From contig DASRFA010000007.1 of assembly GCA_035651755.1 (NCBI GenBank), positions 179,377-243,376 on the forward strand: a stretch of 64,000 nucleotides of DNA, read 5' to 3'. The notes below the pieces were generated by a model that saw only the letters and a list, made by a program, of their open reading frames with translations, searched no databases and was not told where the DNA came from. Origin of the DNA: DASRFA01 sp035651755 (GTDB lineage Bacteria > Desulfobacterota > Binatia > UBA12015). The position numbers and the translations under genes were made by a program. Positions 26,120 through 34,261 of this stretch are shown here, in pieces; position 1 is the first letter of the stretch; every line of letters begins with the position of its first letter.

Positions 26120-27820
26120 ATGCGTGGTTCGCAGGAAGACCGGGATCGCGAGCGGCTGCGGTCGGAGATCCACGTCGGCGGGCGGCCTGCGCACGCGGGG
26201 GATCTCTCGGTCTGCCTCGTGTACCCGAACACGTACCCGGTCGGGATGGCGAACCTCGGCTTCCAGGCCGTCTACGGGATGCTCGCGCGGTCGGGCGTCG
26301 TCGTGGAGCGCGCGTTCCTTCCGGACGAGAAGCCGTATCGCCGGGTGCGAACGCTCGAGAGCGGGCGCGTGCTGTCGTCGTTCGACGTCGTCGCGTTCTC
26401 GCTCTCGTTCGAGACGGATTACGTCCACGTCCTCGACGTGCTGGCGGCGGCGGGGATCCCTCTCCGGTCCGGTGACCGGGACGAGCGGACGCCGGTGGTC
26501 GTCGCCGGCGGTCCGGCGACGTTCCTGAACCCGGAGCCGATCGCTCCCTTCGTCGACCTGTTCCTGCTCGGGGAGGCCGAGGAGATGCTCCCGGAGTGGC
26601 TCGCGGCGCTGCGCTCGGCGGACCGCCTGGGCGGCGGGCGCGAGGGGCGGCTCGATGCGTCGCTCGAGATCGAGGGCGCATACGTGCCGGCGCGCTGGCC
26701 GGCCCTCGGCGACCCCGGCGCGGCCGACGAGCGACCGCGCGTCCGGCGGCGCTACGTCGCCGATCTCGATCGGGCTCCCACGCAGTCGCGCATCCTCGCG
26801 CCCGAGGCGGTCTTCGGCGACATGTTCCTGGTCGAGGCGAGCCGCGGCTGCGAGTGGGGCTGCCGCTTCTGCGCCGCCGGCTTCATGTATCGCCCGGTGC
26901 GCCACCGCAGCGCCGACTCGCTCGCGCGCTCGGTCTACGACGAGGCGCTCCCGTTCCGGTCGACCGTCGGTCTCGTCGGCGCGGAGATGGCGAGCCATCC
27001 CGGGATCGCCGGGCTCTGCCAGGAGATCGCGCGGCGCGGCGGGCGCGCGTCGCCGTCGTCGCTCAAGGCGGACCTCGTCACGCCCGCGCTCGCGCGTGCG
27101 CTCGGCAGCGGCGAGACGCGCTCGGTCACGATCGCCCCCGAGGCCGGGTCCGAGCGCATGCGACGGGTGATCAACAAGAACCTGACCGAGCCGGAGATCC
27201 TGCGCGCCGCGGCCCTCCTCGCCGGAAGCGGCGTGAACGCGCTCAAGCTCTACGCGATGATCGGCCTCCCGACCGAGGAGCGCGCCGACGTCCTCGCGAT
27301 CGCCGAGCTGGCGGCGAAGATCCGCGAGCGCCTGCCGAACGGCGTCGGCCGCATCACGCTCTCGATCAATCCTTTCGTCCCCAAGCCGTGGACCCCCTTC
27401 CAGTGGGAGCCGATGGCCGAGCTACCGGTTTTGCGCGAGCGGACCGATTGGCTGCGGCGCGAGGCGGCGCGCATCCCGGGCTGCGAGGTCGACGTCGAGT
27501 CGGCGCGCGACGCGTACTGGCAGACGCTCCTCTCGCGCGGCGATCGTCGGGTCGCCGAGATCCTGGTCGCGGTGCACGAGCGGGGAGGGCGGTTCTGGCC
27601 GGTCGTGCGCGAGGCCGCGCGCGCCGGCGGCCGCGAGGGCCTGCCGTCGCCGGACGCGTACGTCCACCGGCGCTACGCACCCGACGAGGCGCTGCCGTGG
27701 GACTTCATCGATCACCACGTCGACAAGCGCTACCTGCTCGCCGAGTGGCGGAAGGCGCTCCTCGAGCGCGAAACCCCGCCCTGCGACGTCGCGAGCTGCC
27801 AGGCGTGCGCGGCCTGCTGA
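26120..27820 (+). CDS. radical SAM protein with B12-binding-like N-terminus (TIGR03960-like)
   Basis: The 566-residue protein has an N-terminal domain (SVCLVYPNTYPVGMANLGFQ, then FSLSFETDYVHVLDVL) resembling cobalamin-binding folds. The radical SAM core follows with CEWGCRFCAAG (CxxxCxxC) coordinating the 4Fe-4S cluster, then TIAPEAGSERMRRVINK and KLYAMIGLPTE. The C-terminus is Cys-rich (CDVASCQACAAC), perhaps a second metal site. This layout is that of the YgiQ-related TIGR03960 family, whose substrate is not established. ATG 26120 is used; the ribosome site is weak. acpS follows after 10 bases. Confidence 0.8.
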   Translation: MRGSQEDRDRERLRSEIHVGGRPAHAGDLSVCLVYPNTYPVGMANLGFQAVYGMLARSGVVVERAFLPDEKPYRRVRTLESGRVLSSFDVVAFSLSFETDYVHVLDVLAAAGIPLRSGDRDERTPVVVAGGPATFLNPEPIAPFVDLFLLGEAEEMLPEWLAALRSADRLGGGREGRLDASLEIEGAYVPARWPALGDPGAADERPRVRRRYVADLDRAPTQSRILAPEAVFGDMFLVEASRGCEWGCRFCAAGFMYRPVRHRSADSLARSVYDEALPFRSTVGLVGAEMASHPGIAGLCQEIARRGGRASPSSLKADLVTPALARALGSGETRSVTIAPEAGSERMRRVINKNLTEPEILRAAALLAGSGVNALKLYAMIGLPTEERADVLAIAELAAKIRERLPNGVGRITLSINPFVPKPWTPFQWEPMAELPVLRERTDWLRREAARIPGCEVDVESARDAYWQTLLSRGDRRVAEILVAVHERGGRFWPVVREAARAGGREGLPSPDAYVHRRYAPDEALPWDFIDHHVDKRYLLAEWRKALLERETPPCDVASCQACAAC

Positions 27821-27830
27821 GGCGGCGCGC

Positions 27831-28223
27831 GTGGTCGTCGCGACCGGGGTGGACCTCGCGGAGATCGAGCGCATCGCGCGCGCGCTCGCGGCGCCGCACG
27901 GCGCCCGCTTTCGCGAGCGCGTCTTCACCGAGGAGGAGCGCCGGTACTGCGAGTCGCGCGGGCGCGGGTCGGCCGACAGCTACGCCGCACGCTTCGCGGC
28001 GAAGGAAGCGGTCATGAAGGCGCTCGGGGTCGGCTGGGGCCGGGACGCCGGCTGGCGCGACATCGCGGTCGTGCGCGAGCGCGGCGGTCCGCCGCGCGTC
28101 GAGCTCGCCGGGAGCGCGCGCGAGACCGCGCGCCGAAAGGGCATCGCGCGCCTCTCGCTCGCGCTGTCGCACGCCGGCGGCCTCGCGATCGCCTTCGTCG
28201 TCGCCGAAGACGGCGCGCACTGA
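27831..28223 (+). CDS. acpS: holo-[acyl-carrier-protein] synthase
   Basis: The 130-residue enzyme transfers 4'-phosphopantetheine from CoA to acyl carrier protein. ATGVDLAEIERIARAL provides the Mg-binding aspartate near residue 8, and RVFTEEERRYCESRG and YAARFAAKEAVMKALG give the second acidic site. LSLALSHAGGLAIAFVVAE is the conserved end. The GTG start lies 10 bases after the radical SAM gene, suggesting one transcript. Confidence 0.93.
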   Translation: MVVATGVDLAEIERIARALAAPHGARFRERVFTEEERRYCESRGRGSADSYAARFAAKEAVMKALGVGWGRDAGWRDIAVVRERGGPPRVELAGSARETARRKGIARLSLALSHAGGLAIAFVVAEDGAH

Positions 28224-28274
28224 CGCGAGCGGAGCGCGCCCGCAGGGGGTCCCCTTTCGTGTGCGATGTCGCCG

Positions 28275-28547
28275 TCAATCGCCTTGGCGCGCGATCAGCA
28301 CGACGAGCGCCGCGACGGTCGGGATGCCGCCGACGAGCCCGGCGACGCCCCAGGCGACGCTGTTCCAGCCGCGCGTGGCGGCGAAGGCACGGCAGATCAC
28401 CGCGTAGGTCACGTGCATCGCGAGCGCGGTGGCGATCGTGACGGCCGGCTCGAGCTCGGGCGCGACGAACCGCAAACCGCTCAGCGTACCGAGAACGCCC
28501 GCGAGCGTCACCACCTTGACCGCCTCACGGGGCGAACTGTAGTGCAA
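28275..28547 (-). CDS. small integral membrane protein, unknown function
   Basis: The 90-residue product has two to three hydrophobic segments: VVTLAGVLGTLSGLRF, VTIATALAMHVTYAVICRAF and VAWGVAGLVGGIPTVAALVVLIA. No family is recognised. The TTG start at 28547 has no clear ribosome site; a GTG at 28514 with a GAGGCGG box upstream is an alternative. It is a single gene on the minus strand between acpS and the phasin-like gene. Confidence 0.55.
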   Translation of the reverse strand: MHYSSPREAVKVVTLAGVLGTLSGLRFVAPELEPAVTIATALAMHVTYAVICRAFAATRGWNSVAWGVAGLVGGIPTVAALVVLIARQGD

Positions 28548-28606
28548 CCAGGAGGGCGGGGCGAGCGACGATCGCCGTGTGCCCGCGGGAAGGAAGTGGG
28601 CCGCCG

Positions 28607-28984
28607 ATGGCGCAACGCAAGGAAAGCGAAACCCTCTGGCAGCGGCTCGTCGGTGCGGGCGAGGAGCGGCTCGGCCAGCTCGCCGAGGACGTGCTCGCGA
28701 ACCAGAAGGTGACCGAGGCGCTCGCGTCGGCGCTCCGCCGCGCCGCCCAAACCAAGGGCAAGGTGGATCGCAACCTGCAGCTCTTCCTCGGCGCGCTCAA
28801 CCTCCCGACCCGCCAGGACTTCAACCGGCTGACGAGCAAGGTCGAGGCGCTGCAGGGAAGCCTCGTGAACCTGAACATCAAGCTCGATCGCCTGCTGGCG
28901 AGCCTCGAGCCGAAGAAGCGCCCGCCGGCGCGGCGCGCACCGAAGTCGCGCGCCGACACCCCGGCAGCCGACGCCGGCGCCTAG
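28607..28984 (+). CDS. phasin-like protein
   Basis: This 125-residue protein is mostly helical and amphipathic (LWQRLVGAGEERLGQLAEDV, ALRRAAQTKGKVDRNLQLFL). The segment LNLPTRQDFNRLTSKVEALQ, then a coiled coil (LVNLNIKLDRLL) and a basic Pro/Ala-rich tail follow. LPTR-D-xRL followed by a coiled coil is typical of polyhydroxyalkanoate granule-associated or PhaE/PhaR-type proteins. The ATG at 28607 has a GGAAGGAAG box. No PHA synthase is in the window, so the granule role is inference. Confidence 0.55.
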   Translation: MAQRKESETLWQRLVGAGEERLGQLAEDVLANQKVTEALASALRRAAQTKGKVDRNLQLFLGALNLPTRQDFNRLTSKVEALQGSLVNLNIKLDRLLASLEPKKRPPARRAPKSRADTPAADAGA

Positions 28985-29035
28985 GCTCCTCGCTCGCACA
29001 CCCGACCCGCGCCGGCGCGGGCATGCAGCTCCGGG

Positions 29036-30292
29036 TCAGGCGGCCGAGATGCGCGGCGCGGGGGCCGCGGCCGCGAGCGCGCCGGCGAGCGCGGTGATGC
29101 CCGCAAGGCTCACGGGAGCGGGCGAGAGCGCGGGTAGCTCGAGCCAGAGGCGCGCGCGCCTCGCGCCGCCCTTCGCATCCAGCGCGTCGAGCCCGGCGCG
29201 GAGCCGTGCGCTCACTCGTCGCTGGGAGTCCGCGAGGAGCTTCAGGTCGCGCGCGCAGTCGACGAGGTGACGCGACAGCGCGGGCGTCCACGCGACCGCG
29301 GGCCGCGCGCCCGTAGCGTGCGCGCCGGCGGCGGCGTGCTGGCCGGCGTCGCGCGCGTCCTCGGTCGCGCGGAGGGCTTCCGACGGCTCGGGCGCTTCGT
29401 CGATCGCGAGCACTCGGTTCACGATCACGGCGTCGCAGCGGAGGCCGATCCGCGCGAGCTCGCCCGCGAACGCGACGACGTCGTCCGCGCCGTGCGGCTC
29501 CGGCGTGGCGACCAGGACGTAGTGGGTGTCGGGAGCGCGCAGCAGCGACCGGATCTCCTGCGCGCGCTCGCGGAAGCGCGGCGACACGATCCCGAAGTCG
29601 CTCGCGAGCGCCGAGACGTCCTGCAGGAGCGTCAAGCCGGTGATCCGCTCGAGCGCCCGCAGAACGCCGCCGAGCAGCGTGCGCGCGAGCCGCGACGTCG
29701 CGACCCCGAGGATCCGCGTCGGCTCCTCGAGGTACTCGAGCGCCTTCGAGGAGAGGAGCGCGAGGATCCGCTCCGGGGCGTCGAAGAGCTCGAGCGCGTG
29801 GCTCGCGGGCGGCGTGTCGACGACGATGAGATCGTGATCCGTGCTGGCCGACAGATCCAGCACCTGCTCGAGCGCCATGTACGCGTCCGAGCCCGCGAAC
29901 GCCCCGGCGACGTTCCGGTACACCGGGTTCCGGAGGATGCGGTCGGCGAGGGCTTCCGTCGGCGCGAGCCGCCGGACGAGCTCGTCGAAGAGGCCCTTCG
30001 CGTCGAGGAGGACCGCGTCGAGCGATCCGTGGCCGCCGGCGGGCAGCGGCACGCGATGCAGCTCTCCCGGGCGCTCCGGAAGCTCGAGCGCGTCCTTCAG
30101 CCGGGCCGCCGGGTCGACCGTCAGGACCGCGACGCGCCGGCCGCGGCACGCGGCGGCGATCGCGAGCGCGGCCGCCGTCGTCGTCTTGCCGACCCCGCCC
30201 GGCCCGAGGCACACGACGGTACGCGCGCTCGCGAGCCAGTCCGCGAGCGCGTCCGTCGTCGCGGCCGGGCGGCCTTCGCCGGCCGCGGGCAT
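29036..30292 (-). CDS. ArsA/GET3-family ATPase (second of pair)
   Basis: A 418-residue P-loop ATPase. The deviant Walker A GPGGVGKTTT is at 30-39. TVDPAARLKDALELPE follows, and the Walker B/switch II is LIVVDTPPASHALELFDAP. The C-terminal third (from ~330) is Ala/Arg-rich and not clearly conserved. ArsA-like ATPases power arsenite efflux or chaperone tail-anchored or other client proteins; no arsB or arsR gene is nearby, so an arsenic role is not supported. The start ATG lies 12 bases after the end of the sister gene, and the two are probably co-transcribed. Confidence 0.8.
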   Translation of the reverse strand: MPAAGEGRPAATTDALADWLASARTVVCLGPGGVGKTTTAAALAIAAACRGRRVAVLTVDPAARLKDALELPERPGELHRVPLPAGGHGSLDAVLLDAKGLFDELVRRLAPTEALADRILRNPVYRNVAGAFAGSDAYMALEQVLDLSASTDHDLIVVDTPPASHALELFDAPERILALLSSKALEYLEEPTRILGVATSRLARTLLGGVLRALERITGLTLLQDVSALASDFGIVSPRFRERAQEIRSLLRAPDTHYVLVATPEPHGADDVVAFAGELARIGLRCDAVIVNRVLAIDEAPEPSEALRATEDARDAGQHAAAGAHATGARPAVAWTPALSRHLVDCARDLKLLADSQRRVSARLRAGLDALDAKGGARRARLWLELPALSPAPVSLAGITALAGALAAAAPAPRISAA

Positions 30293-30303
30293 GCCGGCGA
30301 CCG

Positions 30304-31221
30304 TCAAGCGACCGCCGGCCAGAGCGCGTCGCCGAGCGGGTCGAGCTCGTCGATCCGCATCTCCGGCGAGAAGAGGAACGGCAGCTCGACGGGACGCTCG
30401 CCGGTGCCGCTCCGGAGCGCGCGCGCCTGGGTCTGCGCGTCGGTGCGACGGCGCGCGAAGTAGCGGGCCGCGGTCAGCAGGTCGGGCGCGATTGCTGCCG
30501 TCGCTTCGGGATCGCGCAGGAGCTCCGCCTCGCGCTTTCCGAAGCGGCGCGGGAAGACGGCGTTCAAGACCGGTCGGGCGAGCGGGATCCCGACGTCGTC
30601 GCGCAGGCGAGCGTAGAGCTCGACTGCCTCGGCAACGGCCCACGGCTCCGGGAGCGCGACGACGACCCCGGTCGTGCGATCGGGATCGGACAGCCAGCGC
30701 CCGATCCGGGCGAGGCTGGACGCGAGCGGGCCGACGGCGGCGAGACCGCCGAGCGCGCGCGGCGTCGCGAGGAGCGGTGCCGAGTGGCCGCTCGCCGGCG
30801 AGTCGAGCACGACCCAGTCGTAGCGCACGCCGCTCGCGCGATCACCGCGCTCGAGCCACGCGAGGAGCTGCGACAGCATGGCGGCTTCCGGGATCCCCGG
30901 CACCGCTGCGGCGACGATGCGGAACGTCTCGCTCGAGAGAAGCCGCCGCGACAGCACGCGAAGCGGCACGAGGTCGGCGACGAACGTCTCGAGCGCGCGC
31001 TCCTCGTCGAGCGCAACCGCGTCGAGCGACCGCCCGATCGCGCGCGGCTCGCGTCCGAGCGGCGGCACGCCGAGCACGTGCGCGAGGCGCCCGGGCGACG
31101 ACAGCTCGATCAGCAGCACGCGCTTGCCTGCCCGCACCGCGGCGCGCGCGAGCGCGGCAGCGACCGTCGTCTTCCCGACACCGCCCTTGCCGGTCACGAT
31201 CGCGAGGCGGGCCGCGGGCAC
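30304..31221 (-). CDS. ArsA/GET3-family ATPase (first of pair)
   Basis: The product begins VPAARLAIVTGKGGVGKTTV, with the P-loop at about 10-18, then AGKRVLLIELSSPGRLAHVLG. Switch II is VVLDSPASGHSAPLLATP, which has Ser in place of the usual Thr-Pro-Pro. Length is about 305 residues, shorter than its neighbour, and identity to it is limited to the nucleotide site. The start is uncertain. GTG 31221 is used because the TTG at 31302 lies inside a hairpin repeat. Paired ArsA genes are known in several phyla, where they may form heterodimers. Confidence 0.8.
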   Translation of the reverse strand: MPAARLAIVTGKGGVGKTTVAAALARAAVRAGKRVLLIELSSPGRLAHVLGVPPLGREPRAIGRSLDAVALDEERALETFVADLVPLRVLSRRLLSSETFRIVAAAVPGIPEAAMLSQLLAWLERGDRASGVRYDWVVLDSPASGHSAPLLATPRALGGLAAVGPLASSLARIGRWLSDPDRTTGVVVALPEPWAVAEAVELYARLRDDVGIPLARPVLNAVFPRRFGKREAELLRDPEATAAIAPDLLTAARYFARRRTDAQTQARALRSGTGERPVELPFLFSPEMRIDELDPLGDALWPAVA

Positions 31222-31271
31222 GCGCGTCAGGTAGTCGACCCCTCCCCGTGCGTCAATCGGGTTGTTCGCGC

Positions 31272-31313
31272 GAGGGAAACGCTTCCCTCCCCGTTCGGCC
31301 AAGCCGAACGGGG
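31272..31313 (+). repeat. double-hairpin element related in layout to the dispersed repeat
   Basis: GAGGGAA (31272-31278) pairs with TTCCCTC (31283-31289), directly followed by an 11-bp stem 31289-31299/31303-31313 with a CAA loop. The order and size of the two hairpins match copies 1 and 2, but the stem sequences differ. It sits in the divergent gap between the ArsA pair and the gene at 31476. Confidence 0.55.
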
Positions 31314-31351
31314 AAATTATCCGACTGGCATTCTTTCAGGAACGCGTGCGT

Positions 31352-31377
31352 CCCCGCTGTAACGGTTACACGCGGGG
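31352..31377. promoter_or_regulatory. palindromic operator-like site
   Basis: The palindrome TGTAACGGTTACA (31358-31370) is perfect around a central G. It is flanked by CCCCGC and, one base out of register, GCGGGG. It lies ~100 bases ahead of the gene at 31476 and 130 bases ahead of the divergent ATPase pair. TetR- and GntR-type repressors bind such sites; which protein binds here is unknown. Confidence 0.45.
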
Positions 31378-31475
31378 CAGGGCGATGTCGTCGCGGGACC
31401 CGGAGAATGGGGCCTCTCGCGTGGCTCCGGGTGGCATGTGGCTTGCCGTTTCGTGGAGGCTCAAAGGAGGTTCAC

Positions 31476-31775
31476 ATGCGAACACTCGGATCGATGGTCG
31501 CACTGGCAATGGCACTCTCGGCGTTCGGCGCCACGCGGGCGATCGCGGATACCCAGACGGTCGTCACCGAGACGAGAACGACCCAGCTGCCGGCCAGCCG
31601 GATGGTCGTCACGAGCGAGGCGAAGCGGACCTTCACGCTCGGCGACGACACGACGCACGTTTACGTGGCTCCCCCCGACGTCGACATCGTCGGCCTGCGG
31701 GACAAGAAGGTCACCGTGTACGTCGACCCCGACGGCCGCGTGACCAAGGTCACCCGCTACGAGGAGCGCGACTGA
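31476..31775 (+). CDS. small exported protein, unknown function
   Basis: A strong AAAGGAGG box precedes the ATG. The 99-residue product has a signal peptide (SMVALAMALSAFGATRAIA, cut before DTQTVV). The mature ~74 residues are Thr/Val-rich, with DDTTHVYVAPPDVDIVGLRD and KKVTVYVDPDGRVTKVTRYE, probably a small beta-rich domain. No family is recognised. It stands alone, 158 bases before an acyl-CoA dehydrogenase, with a palindromic site upstream. Confidence 0.75.
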   Translation: MRTLGSMVALAMALSAFGATRAIADTQTVVTETRTTQLPASRMVVTSEAKRTFTLGDDTTHVYVAPPDVDIVGLRDKKVTVYVDPDGRVTKVTRYEERD

Positions 31776-31933
31776 CCGCCGAGCCTTGAGCGGATCGTAA
31801 CCGGCGCCGGCCCGGCCTCTCGCGCTCGGCTTCACGGGTGAGCGCGAGGCCGGCCGGTGCCGCGACCGGCCGCGTCGTGCGACGCGCCGCAACGGCTTGG
31901 GAAAGCCGCGGCCGCGTGCCATCGTCGCGGCGC

Positions 31934-33106
31934 ATGGACTACGACTTCAGCCCCGCGGAGCTCGCGTGGCGCGACGAGGTGCGCGCCTTCATCCGCGAGC
32001 ACGTGCCGCCGGGTCTCGCGAGCGAGACGCGCGAGCGGGGGAACGAGGGGCGCGGACCGCTCGCGCTCGCGTTCCATCGCGCCCTCCGCGACCGCGGCTG
32101 GTGGGGGCTCGCCTGGCCCGAGGAGTACGGCGGGCTCGGCAAGACCGCCGTCGAGCAGTGGATCTTCATCGACGAGATCGAGACGGCGGGAGCGCCGATG
32201 CTCCCGCTCACGGTCACGTCGGTCGCGCCGACGATCATGCGCGTCGGGACGCCGGAGCAGAAGCGCGCGTGGCTGCCGCGCGTCACGTCCGGCGAGATCG
32301 ACTTCGCGCTCGGCTACTCGGAGCCCGAAGCGGGCACCGACCTCGCGTCGCTCCGGACGCGCGCCGAGCTCGACGGCGACGAGTGGATCGTGAACGGCCA
32401 GAAGATGTGGAACACCATGGCCCACACGGCGACCCACAACTGGCTCGCGGTCCGGACCGAGCCCGATGCCCCGAAGCACAAGGGCATCTCGATGATGATC
32501 GTCCCGATGGACGCCCCGGGCGTCACGGTGCAGCCGATCTGGGTCTGGCCCGGGCTCCGCACGAACGCGCTCTTCCTCGACAACGTCCGCGTGCCGCGCG
32601 ACCACCTGATCGGCGACCGCGGGCAGGGCTTCTACTACGCCGCGATGGCGCTCAACTTCGAGCGGCTGTCGATCGGGTCGGTCGGGATGGCGCGGCGGCT
32701 CTTCCGCGCGTTGGTCGCGACCATCCGCGAGCGCGAGGTCGACGGCCGGCGGCTGCGCGAAGACCCGTGGGTGCGGGAGCGCCTCGCGCGCCTCCAGGTC
32801 GAGATCGAGGCCGCGCGGATGCTCGGCCTCGAGACGGCGTGGGCCCTCGACCAGGGACGCGTCCCGGCGGCCGAGTCGTCGATGGCGAAGATCCACGTCT
32901 CGGAGCTCGCGCAGCGCGTGGCCGACGCCGGCTGCGAGCTCCTCGGCCTCGACGGACAGCTCCACCCCGAGGAGTCGAGCGCGCTCGTCGAGGGCCGGAT
33001 GCAGTGGCTCTACCGGATCGCGCCGATGCTCGCGTTCGGCGGCGGCACGAACGAGGTCCAGCGCGACATCATCGGCTTCCTCGGCTACGGGCTGCCGCGC
33101 AAATGA
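31934..33106 (+). CDS. acyl-CoA dehydrogenase (FadE-type), first of coupled pair
   Basis: A 390-residue flavoprotein of the acyl-CoA dehydrogenase superfamily, which forms a 2,3-double bond in acyl-CoAs using FAD. An N-terminal helical domain, the middle FAD-contact region (GYSEPEAGTDLASLRTRAEL, WIVNGQKMWNTMAH) and the C-terminal helical domain (ending FGGGTNEVQRDIIGFLGYGL) are complete. The glutamate that MCAD carries just before the GT in its YEGT motif is Gly here; some subfamilies place the base elsewhere. The next dehydrogenase starts in an ATGA overlap, so the two subunits are made together. Confidence 0.9.
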   Translation: MDYDFSPAELAWRDEVRAFIREHVPPGLASETRERGNEGRGPLALAFHRALRDRGWWGLAWPEEYGGLGKTAVEQWIFIDEIETAGAPMLPLTVTSVAPTIMRVGTPEQKRAWLPRVTSGEIDFALGYSEPEAGTDLASLRTRAELDGDEWIVNGQKMWNTMAHTATHNWLAVRTEPDAPKHKGISMMIVPMDAPGVTVQPIWVWPGLRTNALFLDNVRVPRDHLIGDRGQGFYYAAMALNFERLSIGSVGMARRLFRALVATIREREVDGRRLREDPWVRERLARLQVEIEAARMLGLETAWALDQGRVPAAESSMAKIHVSELAQRVADAGCELLGLDGQLHPEESSALVEGRMQWLYRIAPMLAFGGGTNEVQRDIIGFLGYGLPRK

Positions 33107-34197
33107 GACCGGCGCCCACTCCGGAACAGGAGGAGCTGAAGGCCGCGGCGCGCGAGCTTTGCGCGCGCGAGGTGAGCGTCGACCGCCTCCTCGCCTGGGA
33201 GAGCGACGCGCTCGGATACGAACCTGGACTGCGGCGGACGATCGCCGAGCTCGGGTGGATCGGCATCGGAGCCCCCGCGGCGGCCGGCGGCAGCGGCGCG
33301 GACCTGGTGGACGTCGCCTGCCTGCTCGAGGAGTGCGCGCGCGGGCTCTTGCCGCGGCCGCTCATCGGCGCGATCCGCGCGACGAGCGCGCTCGCGCTGG
33401 CCGCGCCGGAGGCGCCCGAGCTGCCGGCCCTGGTCGCGGGCGACCGGACCCTCGCCCTCGCCGTCGACGAGCCGGCAGCGCGCGATCCCGCGCACTTCGC
33501 GACCCGCGTCCGCGGCGGGGACGGGCGGCGCGAGGTCGAGGGCGAGAAGGCGTACGTGCCGGATGCGGCGGCGGCCGACCTGCACCTGGTCGCAGCGCGC
33601 GACGAATCCGGTTTGGCGCTGGTGCTCGTCGAGCGGGCGTCGCCGGGGATCGCGATCGCGCCCGTCCGCGCGTTCGGGAACGACCGCCAGGCGCACGTCC
33701 GGTACGCGGGCGCGCCGGTCGCGTCGCGGCTCGCGCCGCGCGCTGGTGGCGAAGCGGCGCTCGCCGCGCTCCGCCGCCAGCAGCTCGCGCTCGCGCTCGC
33801 CGAGATGGTGGGCGGGATGAGCGCGGTCCTCGACATGACGGTCGCGTACGTCAAGGAGCGCGAGCAGTTCGGGCAGAAGATCGCGATCTTCCAGGCCGTG
33901 CGCCATCAGGTCGCCGACATGGGGACGCGCTTCACGGCGGCGCGCCACCTCGCGTGGCAGGCGATCTGCCGGATCGCGCGCGCGAACGAGCAGGGCATCG
34001 AGGTCGCGAGCGCGGCCGCCTACGTCGGGCAGGCGTTCAAGCAGCTGTGCTGGACGGCGCATCACCTGCACGGCGGCGCGGGCTTCGTCGTGGAGCACCC
34101 CCTCCGCTTCCACAGCGAGCGAGCGCAAAGTCTCGCGGTGCGCTACACTCCGGAGGCGCCGGCGCTGGCCGAGATCGCTGCCGCTCTCCTCGACTGA
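33103..34197 (+). CDS. acyl-CoA dehydrogenase-like subunit, second of coupled pair
   Basis: The 364-residue protein has the superfamily fold: N-terminal helices (AELGWIGIGAPAAAGGSGAD), a reduced middle domain and a C-terminal domain with VAYVKEREQFGQKIAIFQAV and HHLHGGAGFVVEHPL. The FAD-contact block of the middle domain is poorly conserved (EGEKAYVPDA in place of NGxKxW). Overlap with the first gene (ATGA) and this divergence recall the heterotetrameric FadE pairs of actinobacterial steroid side-chain degradation (for example FadE28-FadE29). That resemblance is by layout only. Confidence 0.85.
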   Translation: MRPAPTPEQEELKAAARELCAREVSVDRLLAWESDALGYEPGLRRTIAELGWIGIGAPAAAGGSGADLVDVACLLEECARGLLPRPLIGAIRATSALALAAPEAPELPALVAGDRTLALAVDEPAARDPAHFATRVRGGDGRREVEGEKAYVPDAAAADLHLVAARDESGLALVLVERASPGIAIAPVRAFGNDRQAHVRYAGAPVASRLAPRAGGEAALAALRRQQLALALAEMVGGMSAVLDMTVAYVKEREQFGQKIAIFQAVRHQVADMGTRFTAARHLAWQAICRIARANEQGIEVASAAAYVGQAFKQLCWTAHHLHGGAGFVVEHPLRFHSERAQSLAVRYTPEAPALAEIAAALLD

Positions 34198-34261
34198 TCG
34201 CACTGCTACCGATCGCGCGCCGCCGGCCGCGCGCTTCCAGCGTTCCGGGGCAGGACGTACG

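Noticed and set aside
29001..29037. GC-rich palindrome CCCGCGCCGGCGCGGG between convergent genes
   Set aside because: It could be a transcription-end hairpin, but it has no T tract and such palindromes arise often at this GC content.
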